A stretch of DNA of 64,000 bases from Nitrospina sp. (GTDB lineage: Bacteria > Nitrospinota > Nitrospinia > Nitrospinales > VA-1). Numbering within the stretch: position 1 is the stretch's first letter; every line of letters starts with the position of its first letter. The notes below the pieces were generated by a model. That model was not told where the DNA came from and ran no database searches. It saw nothing but the letters and a program-made list of their open reading frames with translations. Where the stretch lies: the NCBI GenBank assembly GCA_018697205.1, contig JABHTG010000057.1:62001-126000 (forward strand), written 5' to 3'. Both the position numbers and the translations under genes were made by a program. This document shows positions 8,361 to 17,736 of the stretch, one piece after another.

Positions 8361-9712
8361 TATGTTGCCGAGTGATTAGTCTTATTTACATTTTTACCTT
8401 GCCTAGGTACAATTTTAATGGATGCTCCTGCTTCAGGCTTTGGATTGGTAGAGAATACTTTTACTCCGGGAAATACAGCGCCTGATCCTCTGAGAATTAA
8501 TTCTGAATTAGCTGAAAGTTGATGAGTAAAGTCATCTATCTCGACTAACCCATCCCGCTCTTTATAAGCCCTTATAGGGACAAGGTGTGCCTTGCTTTCT
8601 TTAACTACATAAACTACTGCCCCCTGTTCACTAATCACCATTGCAACAGAAGGAATATGCATAACATTTTTACGTGTACCAAATTTCATCAGCCCTTCTA
8701 GTGTTAGGCCTGGAAATAGAAGACGATTAGGCCGACTAAGCTCCATTTGGATATGGATGTTACCTGAATAGATATCTGCATCTGGGATAACTCGCAACTC
8801 GCCTTTTTGTTTAAACTTTAAATCGAGTTCCTTAACCCAAAAATCGATACCTTTCAGTTTTTTTAATTTACTTCGATAGGATTGAGGTATTTCAAGCACT
8901 GCTTTTAAACGGGATGAGCTAATCATTTCTAGAACAGGTGATCCTACCTTGACAAAAGTCCCTTCTTCAATTTTTTTTTGTATGACCACACCGCTAAATG
9001 GTGCATGAATTAGTGTTTTAGAATAATCAAGTTGAGCCTTTTCTAAACGTTTAATAATTCCTTCGCCTGCTGCTTTGAGTTGCTCTATATCTTCTTGGCG
9101 AGATTGCTTGGCAGCTTCAAATGTAGCCTTACTTTCACGGAGTGTTTCCTTAGCTTGACGGACTCTATCGTTTACCTCGTCAAGAATTGATTCAGCAGTT
9201 ACTCCAATTTTCACTAACTCCTGAAAACGATCCTGCTGTTTAATAGCTAAATCGAGAGCACTTTCATTTACCCTTACTCGCGTTAATAGTTTTTCTTTTT
9301 CTTCTGGTCGTAACCCTTCGATCGCCTTTTTAAACTCTTCTTTTGCCACAGACATTTCTGATTCAAGTTCTTCTACTTCAAGTTCATACCCTCTAGAATC
9401 TATTTGTGCCAGCAAGTCGCCTGCCTGGACTAAATCTCCTTCTTTTGGTTTAACTTGAACAACCTGCCCTTCTACTTCTGCAGTAATAGTCACGCGCTGT
9501 TCTGAACGAATGTTCCCCACTGCGCGCACTTGGTCTGTCACGTCTTTATAGATGACTTTCCCGATTTGAACCGGCAGAACAAACTCCCTTTTATTTTTTT
9601 CGACCTCCGTTTTTTTTACGCAACCTGAAAGGGTAAAAAATATTACTTGAATTAAGATCACACTATAAAATCCAATTCTGACCATAGATAAAAATTTTGT
9701 TATAATTGTCAC
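8360..9712 (-). CDS. RND efflux periplasmic adaptor (membrane fusion protein), lipoprotein
   Basis: The 450-residue adaptor would link the permease to an outer-membrane channel. The listed start is GTG at 9712; an ATG 27 bases downstream (9685) gives MVRIGF and a tidier signal peptide. The hydrophobic segment ends in LSGC (Cys31 of the long form), a lipobox, so the protein is probably lipid-anchored. Next come a biotinyl-lipoyl half (VTITAEVEGQVVQV), a long coiled-coil hairpin (about 120-230, rich in Glu/Lys/Leu), the second lipoyl half (IHAPFSGVVIQKK) and beta-barrel domains. It is first in a two-gene operon with the permease and divergent from the methyltransferase gene. Confidence 0.92.
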   Translation of the reverse strand: MTIITKFLSMVRIGFYSVILIQVIFFTLSGCVKKTEVEKNKREFVLPVQIGKVIYKDVTDQVRAVGNIRSEQRVTITAEVEGQVVQVKPKEGDLVQAGDLLAQIDSRGYELEVEELESEMSVAKEEFKKAIEGLRPEEKEKLLTRVRVNESALDLAIKQQDRFQELVKIGVTAESILDEVNDRVRQAKETLRESKATFEAAKQSRQEDIEQLKAAGEGIIKRLEKAQLDYSKTLIHAPFSGVVIQKKIEEGTFVKVGSPVLEMISSSRLKAVLEIPQSYRSKLKKLKGIDFWVKELDLKFKQKGELRVIPDADIYSGNIHIQMELSRPNRLLFPGLTLEGLMKFGTRKNVMHIPSVAMVISEQGAVVYVVKESKAHLVPIRAYKERDGLVEIDDFTHQLSANSELILRGSGAVFPGVKVFSTNPKPEAGASIKIVPRQGKNVNKTNHSAT

Positions 9713-9782
9713 AATAAATATAGACTTAAAATTATTTTTTTAATTATTTTACTAGGTTCAATACGAAGCTAAACTCATTCTC

Positions 9783-10688
9783 ATGAACTCTATTTCTTCT
9801 GACAACCTTTATCCAGTTAACAATTTTGATTACCAATTATTGGATACTGGAAAGCTTAAAAAACTGGAGCGATTTGGGCCTTATAGATTTATTCGTCCCG
9901 CTCCTCAAGTTATTTGGCCTCCCAAACTGGCAAAAACAGAATGGGATAAAGCTAATGGAGAATTCTGTCATCACAAAGGAAAATCGACAAGTGGTGGGGA
10001 ATGGATTTTTCGCAACCCCGTTCCAAAAAATGGTTGGCCACTTCGATTTCAAGATCTTATTTTTACTGCCCAGACTACCTCATTCGGGCATTTGGGTTTA
10101 TTTCCCGAACAAGCCCAAAACTGGATCTGGATAGCAAAGCAAATTAAAAGACTTAACGGCAATAAACCCAATGTTCTTAACATGTTTGGCTATACTGGGG
10201 CAAGTACATTAGTGGCTGCCGAGAGTGGCGCAAGTGTCACTCATTTGGACGCTTCTAAAACTTCTGTTACTTGGGCACGCAAAAATTTAGAATCTTCCGG
10301 GCTTACTGATTACCCAGTCCGCTGGATAGTGGACGATGCTGAAAAATTTCTTTTACGTGAACACCGGCGAAATCGAAAATATGATGCACTTATCATGGAC
10401 CCTCCATCTTTTGGAAGAGGACCCAAAGGTGAGGTTTGGAATATAGAAACCCAAATGGCAACCCTACTTACTTTGTGCAAAAATATTTTATGCGAAGCAC
10501 CTAAGTTTATTTTATTGACTACACATTCGCCGGGTCTATCGTCTTTAACACTAAAAAATATGATGATTAAATTTTTGGTCTCTCCTGATTCTGGAGTATT
10601 TCACACAGGAGATATGTCAATATACGATACAGGATCAAAACTTCATCTTCCTAGCGGGTTTTATGCCCGTTTTTCATCTAACTCTTAA
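9783..10688 (+). CDS. Class I SAM-dependent methyltransferase, COG1092/RlmI-like
   Basis: The 301-residue protein has a Rossmann methyltransferase core: motif I NMFGYTGASTLVAAESGA near 140, then THLDASK, WARKN, VDDAEKFL and DPPSFGRGPKGE. DPPSF is the motif IV of rRNA/DNA methyltransferases of the RlmI/RlmK group. There is no PUA domain, unlike E. coli RlmI, so the target could be RNA or something else. ATG 9783 starts 70 bp from the divergent efflux operon, and the acyl-CoA synthetase-like gene follows 10 bp after its stop, so the two are likely co-transcribed. Confidence 0.85.
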   Translation: MNSISSDNLYPVNNFDYQLLDTGKLKKLERFGPYRFIRPAPQVIWPPKLAKTEWDKANGEFCHHKGKSTSGGEWIFRNPVPKNGWPLRFQDLIFTAQTTSFGHLGLFPEQAQNWIWIAKQIKRLNGNKPNVLNMFGYTGASTLVAAESGASVTHLDASKTSVTWARKNLESSGLTDYPVRWIVDDAEKFLLREHRRNRKYDALIMDPPSFGRGPKGEVWNIETQMATLLTLCKNILCEAPKFILLTTHSPGLSSLTLKNMMIKFLVSPDSGVFHTGDMSIYDTGSKLHLPSGFYARFSSNS

Positions 10689-10698
10689 AAAATAAATT

Positions 10699-12225
10699 AT
10701 GGCACTTGAATTTTATAATTTACTCAAAAATCATTTAATAAAAGACCCTCACCACCCTGCAATTATTGACGGGGAAACCGTTATTACGTATGAAAATTTT
10801 TTAGAGCAAATTGAGTGTTTCGCAGGTGGATTAACCGATTTAAAGTTGAATTCGAAAAGCAAACTTGGACTACTTTGCCTAAATCAAAAAGAATATTTAG
10901 TGGCTTTGATGGGAGCTTTTTTAAAAGGCATTACGGTCATACCCTATAATTTTCTCTTGAAGCCCGAAGATTTAGTTTACATTACCCAAGATGCTGGAAT
11001 AGACACTATTGTTGTTGACTCAACATTTATCAAACCTGAAACTATTCCTTTTCTTAAAACGTTTAGGAATAAAATTATAGTTGGTCATACCGACCCTATA
11101 GAACTTGGTAAAAACTCATTCAAGTATGAAAACTTTATTAAAAATGGTAGCCGCACCAATTCCAAGTCACGACATGATAGAGCTAACTCTATCCCTGATA
11201 TAATTTTATATACTTCAGGAACTACTGCAAAACCAAAAGGAGTAATGCTTAATGAATCTCAATTTTTTGCTAATAGCCGCGATAGTCTAACTCATATCCC
11301 AATCACATCTGATGATCGTGTTATAGTAGCGTTGCCTTTGTTCCACTCATTTGGCAATATTATGGCATTGATGGTTTTCATGTCCGGTGGTACTCTCATT
11401 CTTTTAAAACAATTCGCACCTAAATCAATTCTTCAAAGTATTGCCGAACATAAGGCAACTATTTTACCTCTTGTACCAACTATATATAGCTTTCTAGTCG
11501 ACCTATATGCTCGAGGTAATTACGACGCTTCCTCACTAAAATACTGCATTTCCGGTGGCGCTGCCCTTCCTAGTGCTTTGCTTAAAAAGGTAGAAGAAAC
11601 ACTCAAAGTTTCAGTAATTGAAGGGTATGGCCTAACAGAAACTTCCCCTGTCATAGCAGTTAATACATTTAAAGATGGAAGTATTCCTGGTTCAGTCGGG
11701 CCCATTGTTCCTAACGTTGAAATAAAGATTGTTGACGAAGTAGGGAAAGAAAAGTTGCCTGAAGAAATAGGTGAAATCCTAGTTCGCGGCAAAACTGTTA
11801 TGCAGGGTTATTGGAATCTTTCTAAGGAAACAGCTGAAGCTATTACTCCTGATGGTTATTTGAAGACGGGCGACTTGGGTCACATTGACAAAGAAAACAG
11901 ACTCTTTATCTCAGCAGGAAGAAAAAAAGATCTGATTATACGAGCCGGAGAAAATGTATCTCCACTTGCTATTGAAAATGTTTTAATGAATCATTCTGCT
12001 ATTGCAGAGGTTGCAGCAGTAGGAGTTCCTGATGAAAGAGCAGGCGAGCGGGTAAAGGTATGCTTCTCGTTAAGACATGGTGAAACCGTAACCGAAAACG
12101 AACTCAAATCTTATTGTCGAAAAAAACTACCCACATTTATGATCCCCGACTACTTCCAGTTAATGGAAGAACTACCTAAAAACGCTACAGGAAAAATACT
12201 AAAAACGCAGCTAAAGAAAAGCTAA
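10699..12225 (+). CDS. AMP-forming acyl-CoA synthetase-like ligase (ANL superfamily)
   Basis: The 508-residue enzyme would activate a carboxylic acid with ATP and join it to CoA. The P-loop-like A3 motif YTSGTTAKPKG starts near residue 171, GYGLTETSP lies near 310, the adenine-binding YLKTGDLGH near 393 and the hinge region KDLIIRAGENVSP near 413. The C-terminal catalytic lysine sits in NATGKILK (Lys499). The overall likeness is to medium/long-chain fatty-acid CoA ligases. No carrier-protein gene is adjacent. It follows the methyltransferase by 10 bp and ends 15 bp from the convergent FGE-like gene. The exact acid is not determinable. Confidence 0.9.
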   Translation: MALEFYNLLKNHLIKDPHHPAIIDGETVITYENFLEQIECFAGGLTDLKLNSKSKLGLLCLNQKEYLVALMGAFLKGITVIPYNFLLKPEDLVYITQDAGIDTIVVDSTFIKPETIPFLKTFRNKIIVGHTDPIELGKNSFKYENFIKNGSRTNSKSRHDRANSIPDIILYTSGTTAKPKGVMLNESQFFANSRDSLTHIPITSDDRVIVALPLFHSFGNIMALMVFMSGGTLILLKQFAPKSILQSIAEHKATILPLVPTIYSFLVDLYARGNYDASSLKYCISGGAALPSALLKKVEETLKVSVIEGYGLTETSPVIAVNTFKDGSIPGSVGPIVPNVEIKIVDEVGKEKLPEEIGEILVRGKTVMQGYWNLSKETAEAITPDGYLKTGDLGHIDKENRLFISAGRKKDLIIRAGENVSPLAIENVLMNHSAIAEVAAVGVPDERAGERVKVCFSLRHGETVTENELKSYCRKKLPTFMIPDYFQLMEELPKNATGKILKTQLKKS

Positions 12226-12240
12226 TAAAAAATTATTTGA

Positions 12241-13587
12241 TTATATATCCCTAGCACACCGAAAACCAAGACTCTCAAACCGGTAACCTCTGAAGAATGC
12301 TTTGCGCCAAGCAGAGCGTAAAGTTTCTATTCCACCCCCCCAAGACCCACCGCGAAAAATTTTTTCATTGGCTCCTCCATCAAAATCTGGCGCATTTTTT
12401 CGGTCTGGCCCTGATGGATTGTCCTTAGGGCTGATTACGTAGTAATTTTTTTCAGCATCCATCCAATCTGAGACCCATTCAGCAACATTACCTGACATAT
12501 CATACAGTCCAAGAGGATTTGGTGGAAACTTACCAACGGGGGCCGTATATTTATAACCATCCGACTTATCTGCAGTTCTAATATTCATATCACAATTGAC
12601 ATCACAAAAGTTTCCTTTTGAAGAATCAAATATTTCTCCCCAATAATACTCTGTAGTTGTTCCACCGCGAGCAGCAAATTCCCACTCTGCCTCTGTAGGC
12701 AAACGCTTTCCTATTTTTTTACAGTATTTATTTGCCTCCTGCCAAGTTACACTTTCAACCGGTAGGTCAGAGGATACAAACCGAGATGGGTTAGTCTTCA
12801 TTACAGTTTGAAATGACTTTTGGGTAACTTCATGTTTCTCGATTTGAAATGAAGATAAACAAACCTCATGAACGGGACCTTCAAGAAGGGCACCCTTAGT
12901 ACTTCCCATATTAAAACAACCACCCTCTACTGACACCATTTCAACCTTTGTTATTGCATCAGAGGCGTCTATAAGCTTTGATTCTATTTTTGCATAAAGT
13001 TCCTTAACCCTTTCATGATCTAAGCGTGGGACACCTACATACTCAATTCTAACTTCACTTTTGGGCACTAACTTCATCTTTCCCGAGTCTAAAAAAAATA
13101 GCCTATAATGAGGAATCTCCGTTTTAGTTTTTGAATCTAGATAGTTTCTCATATTGGTTTTTCCATGTTCGGCAGCAATAACCGTCTCATCAACCAACTC
13201 CGCAAAGTGATAAGGTGTACGTGTATTAGGTGAAATTGCTCCTTTTAGTGAATCTGGGTTCCCCTTCAAAAAAACCTTAACTCTTTTCTGTAGCATTACT
13301 TTACGCGAAAGAATTTTCAGCGCTAAAGGTTTTGCCTCAACATATTTTTCAAGAGCAAACTTGACTTCCACTAAAGATTTTAAAATACGATAGTTCTCCG
13401 GTTCTTTTTCCAGTGCTTTTATATAAACCTTTTCTGCTAACGAATATTCGCCCATTAGGCGATGCTGATCACCTTGGGCTAGTAATTTTGGCACGTCAGC
13501 TAAAGCGTTATTCGCGGAAATAATTGTCATAAAAAAAACAATATAAACTGCTATTAGAAATTTAAAAGTATGCTGAACTACCGTCAT
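12241..13587 (-). CDS. Secreted FGE-sulfatase-fold (SUMF1-like) protein with N-terminal TPR-like part
   Basis: The 448-residue protein has a signal peptide (about 1-30, ending near ANNALA), a TPR-like helical stretch (about 31-100), a linker and a C-terminal formylglycine-generating-enzyme fold from about 215. The fold's hallmarks are VEGGCFNMGS, GKRLPTEAEWEFAARGG, GLYDMSGNVAEWV and FRGGSWGGG. True FGEs need two cysteines just after RGGS; here the stretch reads GGGIETLRSAWR with none, so sulfatase activation is unlikely and a binding or structural role is more probable. A strong Shine-Dalgarno AAGGAG (13600-13595 on the minus strand) precedes ATG 13587 by seven bases, unlike most genes here. 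Confidence 0.9.
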   Translation of the reverse strand: MTVVQHTFKFLIAVYIVFFMTIISANNALADVPKLLAQGDQHRLMGEYSLAEKVYIKALEKEPENYRILKSLVEVKFALEKYVEAKPLALKILSRKVMLQKRVKVFLKGNPDSLKGAISPNTRTPYHFAELVDETVIAAEHGKTNMRNYLDSKTKTEIPHYRLFFLDSGKMKLVPKSEVRIEYVGVPRLDHERVKELYAKIESKLIDASDAITKVEMVSVEGGCFNMGSTKGALLEGPVHEVCLSSFQIEKHEVTQKSFQTVMKTNPSRFVSSDLPVESVTWQEANKYCKKIGKRLPTEAEWEFAARGGTTTEYYWGEIFDSSKGNFCDVNCDMNIRTADKSDGYKYTAPVGKFPPNPLGLYDMSGNVAEWVSDWMDAEKNYYVISPKDNPSGPDRKNAPDFDGGANEKIFRGGSWGGGIETLRSAWRKAFFRGYRFESLGFRCARDI

Positions 13588-13708
13588 GGGGCGGCTCCTT
13601 AGTTTGTCAGTTTTGTATTAATTATTGATTATGATAGGTCATAAATTCGAATGTAACAAGAAAACATAGTGCGGAGGGAAGGGAAAGCCTTGACATTATT
13701 GATAATAC

Positions 13709-13861
13709 CTAGCTATTTTTTCTCTTATCTAGTAGATTTTTTTTTGGTTTAGATTTCTCAGACTCTATAATTTTTTGTTTCTTAAGCTTATTCCAGTCGG
13801 AGCCTTCCTCTTTTTGGACCTTAAACTTATCCCGTTTGGGAAAATAATTAATCTCATCCAT
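13709..13861 (-). CDS. Possible 50-residue lysine-rich protein
   Basis: An intact minus-strand frame with ATG at 13861 and TAG at 13711-13709 encodes a very basic, hydrophilic peptide (MDEINYFPKRDKF at the N-terminus, then KLKKQKIIESEKSKPKKN). It starts 27 bp after the stop of the TPR membrane protein in the same direction, so it could be co-transcribed. There is no clear Shine-Dalgarno sequence, but few genes in this window have one. There are no membrane segments and no family that I recognise. It may be a chance frame in AT-rich DNA. Confidence 0.35.
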   Translation of the reverse strand: MDEINYFPKRDKFKVQKEEGSDWNKLKKQKIIESEKSKPKKNLLDKRKNS

Positions 13862-13887
13862 TGCAGTCGACCACGAACTTTTTTGTT

Positions 13888-16125
13888 TTAAGGTAATGGC
13901 AAAACATTTTGTAGCATTGTTTGCAAATTCTCCGTCATTGAGTTTCTTAAACCCAGTCCAAGAGCTTTATCTAAATGAATTTTAGCATTATCACGTTGAT
14001 TCATCATAACATATAACATAGCTAAGTTTGCGTGCCCTGTTCCGAAACCTGGGTTCACCGCTACCGCTAATAAAAGCATATCACGTGATTTGGATGGGTT
14101 ATTCTTCTTTAGATAAACCTGCGCTAATGAATTATATGCGTTTGAATTATTTGGCATCTGACGAATCGCCGCACGTAATAAAGATTCCGATTGATTAGTT
14201 TCTCCTAAAATAGCAAGGGTTGCTCCATAGTTTGCTAAAATAGATGGGTGATCCGGATAAATCTCATGTCCCTTCTTATACTTTTGCACCGCTTGCTTAA
14301 ATTTTTTCTGACTGCCGAAAATAACTCCTTGCTTAAAATAAGGCGTCCATAAATCAGGCATTATTTCTGATGCCTTATCAAATGAAACCAGCGCAGAATT
14401 GATGTTTCCATTAGTCAAAAAAGAATTTCCCGCAGATAGAAGTTTTTTATAGTTCACTCGTTTTTCTATTTCTTGGACAGACTTATTTGGGGCTCCAACT
14501 CTAACGCCCCCAACTAAGACTAAACTCGTCAAAACTCCTGCTATCACCACATGTTTTGGCTGTATTATTTTTTTTAAAATGAATAAACTTTGTGTAGAGC
14601 TCCCGAATAGATACAAGACGCCCACCACACAAGTAAGCTGAGCTAAGGGAAATATTAATAAATACATGCCATCCACAAAGTCCCACTCTGCATGTTCAAA
14701 ACCCATTAATCGAAAGAAATTGGTTGAGCGCAACAAAAGTAAAGGATTATTGAAAAAAACCTGAAACGATTGAGATAAAGCTTCGATAGAAAAAAATGGA
14801 TGGTTGTATGCAAGCACAATTTTATATTGTGCAATCATAAAGTATTGGCTGATTACACAAGCTGCAATGAATCCTAAAGCTATACAGCCTATTACTTTAC
14901 TTCTAAAACATTTGTGCAAGAGATTCGCTAAACCGATAGTAAACAAAGCTGATGCCGCTATAAAATAGCGATTACCATAAGCATCTGATTCAACAAAAGA
15001 CAACATAACAACTATCAGTGAAACTATAGATGCCAAAGAAGCAAAGCGTATACTTTTGGGAACTGGACCCGAAATGAAAAGTCCAATTAGACCAACAAAC
15101 CATAAAGGGGTAGCTACTGCCAAACCCCACTTTGTGCTAAAAAAAAGTTCATGCAGTTTGCTACTAAGTTGTATGGATGAAGCCGATGCTTCAATTGCTT
15201 GGCTTTGAAATGTATCTAAGAGATAAGGAGAAATAATAAATCCATTCAATTGATTCCATGCAACAAACTGGGGTAATAAAAGAACAAAAAACATGGCAAC
15301 AAAGCAGAGAGCATTCATTAAAGCATCTTTTACCTTAATAGAGTTCAGTGATTTCCTTCCCATAAAATATAGAAAAGCTAAATCGACAATATAAAGAATT
15401 CCATAGTTTGCATTTATCAGACGAACAAGGCATAGCAGACCTAGACAGGCCCCCATAACAGCATGATGTAATTTGTTGTTTGATTCTCGATAACAAAGCC
15501 ATACCATTATAAATAGTGCAGCAAGAAAAAACTCAGTGGTATGTGCCATTCGCTGACGGATGAAGGTGTAATATAATAAAGGTGACGCCATCCACAGCGA
15601 CACACTTGCAATTGTTGCAATCCTCTCATCAATAAGTTTTTTAAGGGCCCGGCATATAATCATGAGTCCCGCAAATAGATATGTTGCTGATGCAACCGCG
15701 GTAGCTATGAAATAGGGCGCTGAATAACCATCGGCCTTAATCGGATATCCCAAGGCACCATAAAGCAGAGTAAGTAAATGACCCACCAAAAAAAATGGCA
15801 GATATAGTACCGCTTGTCCTAACTGCCAATTACTGAAAACATAGCCTGTTGAATTAAAACGATTGATATGTGCGTAATAACGTTCGTTTATAAAATCAAT
15901 GTCTCCATCGAAAAACATTGAACGCAAGTAGGAGTAATAGGCCGTATCATCTCCTCCATCGACTGTTTTTACTGAATAGTATCCAGAATGTGTGAGTGGA
16001 GGAATCCAATCATTAAAAAGCCCGAGTGGGGTCAATAAAAGAAATAATAGATAAAAAATTACCCCAATTAAAAGTAATTTTTTTGAGGACACGGCCACTC
16101 CAGAATCTTGAGGTGTTGAGTGCAT
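13888..16125 (-). CDS. Polytopic GT-C-like membrane protein with C-terminal TPRs
   Basis: The 745-residue protein has about twelve hydrophobic segments through about residue 550 and then roughly five tetratricopeptide repeats (about 560-735, for example NYGATLAILGETNQSESLL and NANLAMLY-like helices). The first extracytoplasmic loop contains DGGDDTAYYSYLRS, an acidic motif in the place where GT-C glycosyltransferases keep their catalytic Asp/Glu. I infer a lipid-linked sugar-dependent transferase or a related envelope protein. It starts at ATG 16125 with no Shine-Dalgarno sequence. It faces the same way as the WbiB-like epimerase upstream, 133 bp away. The specific reaction is unknown. Confidence 0.7.
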   Translation of the reverse strand: MHSTPQDSGVAVSSKKLLLIGVIFYLLFLLLTPLGLFNDWIPPLTHSGYYSVKTVDGGDDTAYYSYLRSMFFDGDIDFINERYYAHINRFNSTGYVFSNWQLGQAVLYLPFFLVGHLLTLLYGALGYPIKADGYSAPYFIATAVASATYLFAGLMIICRALKKLIDERIATIASVSLWMASPLLYYTFIRQRMAHTTEFFLAALFIMVWLCYRESNNKLHHAVMGACLGLLCLVRLINANYGILYIVDLAFLYFMGRKSLNSIKVKDALMNALCFVAMFFVLLLPQFVAWNQLNGFIISPYLLDTFQSQAIEASASSIQLSSKLHELFFSTKWGLAVATPLWFVGLIGLFISGPVPKSIRFASLASIVSLIVVMLSFVESDAYGNRYFIAASALFTIGLANLLHKCFRSKVIGCIALGFIAACVISQYFMIAQYKIVLAYNHPFFSIEALSQSFQVFFNNPLLLLRSTNFFRLMGFEHAEWDFVDGMYLLIFPLAQLTCVVGVLYLFGSSTQSLFILKKIIQPKHVVIAGVLTSLVLVGGVRVGAPNKSVQEIEKRVNYKKLLSAGNSFLTNGNINSALVSFDKASEIMPDLWTPYFKQGVIFGSQKKFKQAVQKYKKGHEIYPDHPSILANYGATLAILGETNQSESLLRAAIRQMPNNSNAYNSLAQVYLKKNNPSKSRDMLLLAVAVNPGFGTGHANLAMLYVMMNQRDNAKIHLDKALGLGLRNSMTENLQTMLQNVLPLP

Positions 16126-16258
16126 ATGATTATGATACTCGCCGTTTTTCTAATATCGAAGGTATCGTTTATATCAACAAAGGGAGAAAAGCTTCTCTAA
16201 GTCCGTTACTTAAAAAAATTAGGTAGGCCTAAAATTATAACTAACTATGATTATTTCA

Positions 16259-17380
16259 TTAAATAACTAGTCCCTTGGCCACTAGCTTCTGATGTGCATC
16301 TTCTATTCTTGAAACTGACGCCTGCTGATCACCCCAAGCTACTAAATTCTCCAGACCATCCTTAAACGATAATTTAGGTTCGAATCCCAAGGCGCTAATC
16401 TTAGAAGTATCAGCATAGCAATGGCGAATATCACCATTTCTAAACTTACCAATCACATCTGGTTTAAGTGACTTCCCAAAAATTTCAATGAGAACTTTAG
16501 CTACTTCAAGAATAGAACCTGGCTTTCCTCGCCCTATATTAAAAACTTGATAATCAGACTTCGAGGAATCTAAAAGAATCAGCTTACCCATAACCAAATC
16601 TTTCACATGAATAAAGTCACGTTGTTGGTGACCATCCTCATAAATAAGAGGAGCTTTCCCATTTTTAATCGCTGAACAAAAAATAGCTGCCGCACCAGTG
16701 TAAGGATTATTTAAGCTCTGCCTAGGTCCATAGCAATTAAAATAACGACAAGCCACCGTTGGTATTTTATATGCCTCACCAATCATAAGAGAGTAGACTT
16801 CCTGATCTTTTTTGCTCTGAGCATATACAGAGGTACAGTGCATTTCTTTATCTTCATCTGTTGGAATAGGGATTGCCGGTTGTTCGCATGTCGGGCAAAG
16901 TATTTCCCATTGTCCTTCCTGCATCTGTTCTATCGGTCGAGGTTTTGGAGAAATTTTGCCATGTTCCTCACAAACATACCGTCCCTCACCATAGTTGCTC
17001 ATCGAACTCGCAACTAAAACTTTTTCTACATTATTACTGGCATTAACTAAAATATCCCACAGAATACCGGTCCCACCAACGTTAGTAGATATATATTGAT
17101 CTATGGAATACATTGACTGCCCCACTCCAACTTCTGCAGCATCATGAATGATAATATCTATTCCCTTAATAGCCTTCAGCAAGCTATCTCGGTCACGCAT
17201 GTCACCCTGAATAAACTCTGCATCTTCATGAAGGTAAAGAGGTTTTTCTGCAGAAGGACCATGTACCTGAGGGTTAAGGTTATCAAACACACGAACCGTA
17301 TCACCTCTTTCGATAAGGGCATCGACCGTATGAGACCCAATAAACCCTGCGCCACCTGTCACCAAAATTTTTTTATTCAT
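16259..17380 (-). CDS. SDR nucleotide-sugar epimerase, WbiB-like (dTDP-L-rhamnose 4-epimerase type)
   Basis: This 373-residue extended short-chain dehydrogenase has GGAGFIG at 9-15 (NAD binding), SSM at 125-127 and the catalytic Tyr186/Lys190 pair (YAQSK). The motifs DNLNPQVHG, GVGQSMY, NPYTGAAAIF and RNGDIRHCYADTSK are those I recall from the WbiB group, which converts dTDP-L-rhamnose to dTDP-6-deoxy-L-talose. Between SSM and Tyr there is an insertion with Cys137, His140, Cys162, Cys165, His181 and Cys182, spaced like a small zinc ribbon. The Rml enzymes that make the likely substrate lie 12 kb to the right. The substrate call is an inference from family resemblance. Confidence 0.75.
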   Translation of the reverse strand: MNKKILVTGGAGFIGSHTVDALIERGDTVRVFDNLNPQVHGPSAEKPLYLHEDAEFIQGDMRDRDSLLKAIKGIDIIIHDAAEVGVGQSMYSIDQYISTNVGGTGILWDILVNASNNVEKVLVASSMSNYGEGRYVCEEHGKISPKPRPIEQMQEGQWEILCPTCEQPAIPIPTDEDKEMHCTSVYAQSKKDQEVYSLMIGEAYKIPTVACRYFNCYGPRQSLNNPYTGAAAIFCSAIKNGKAPLIYEDGHQQRDFIHVKDLVMGKLILLDSSKSDYQVFNIGRGKPGSILEVAKVLIEIFGKSLKPDVIGKFRNGDIRHCYADTSKISALGFEPKLSFKDGLENLVAWGDQQASVSRIEDAHQKLVAKGLVI

Positions 17381-17736
17381 TATGAAAGATGAGTTTATTT
17401 AGAATTTGATAATTTTTCTAATCAATAATTACCAGCCGTGTTGAATAGTGTCTTTAGAGCCCACCAATACCAAAGCATTGTACCCCTTACTTCTTCGGTA
17501 TTCTTTAAAATTCTCTTAAGCATTTAAATTGAAATAAGATCCGTTATTTAGTTCATTCTTTTTCTGAATATTCTTGTACTTAAGACCAATGGTAATAAAG
17601 TGCCTTACCTCTCTATAGCAAAAGGAATGATAGCTATAAGGATTCTTGAATTCGCTAACAATATAGGTGATAATCAACTTGTTATCGTTGTTAATTTAAA
17701 TCTATTGCCTCTCCGTATGCTCTCCAAAAAAAACCC
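17381..17736. other. Divergent intergenic stretch, no convincing gene
   Basis: 356 bp between the minus-strand epimerase gene and the plus-strand GT2 gene. It must hold promoters in both directions, but I see no convincing -35/-10 pair. A 41-codon frame from ATG 17627, preceded by AAAGGA, runs into the GT2 gene and has no recognisable product. Confidence 0.45.
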
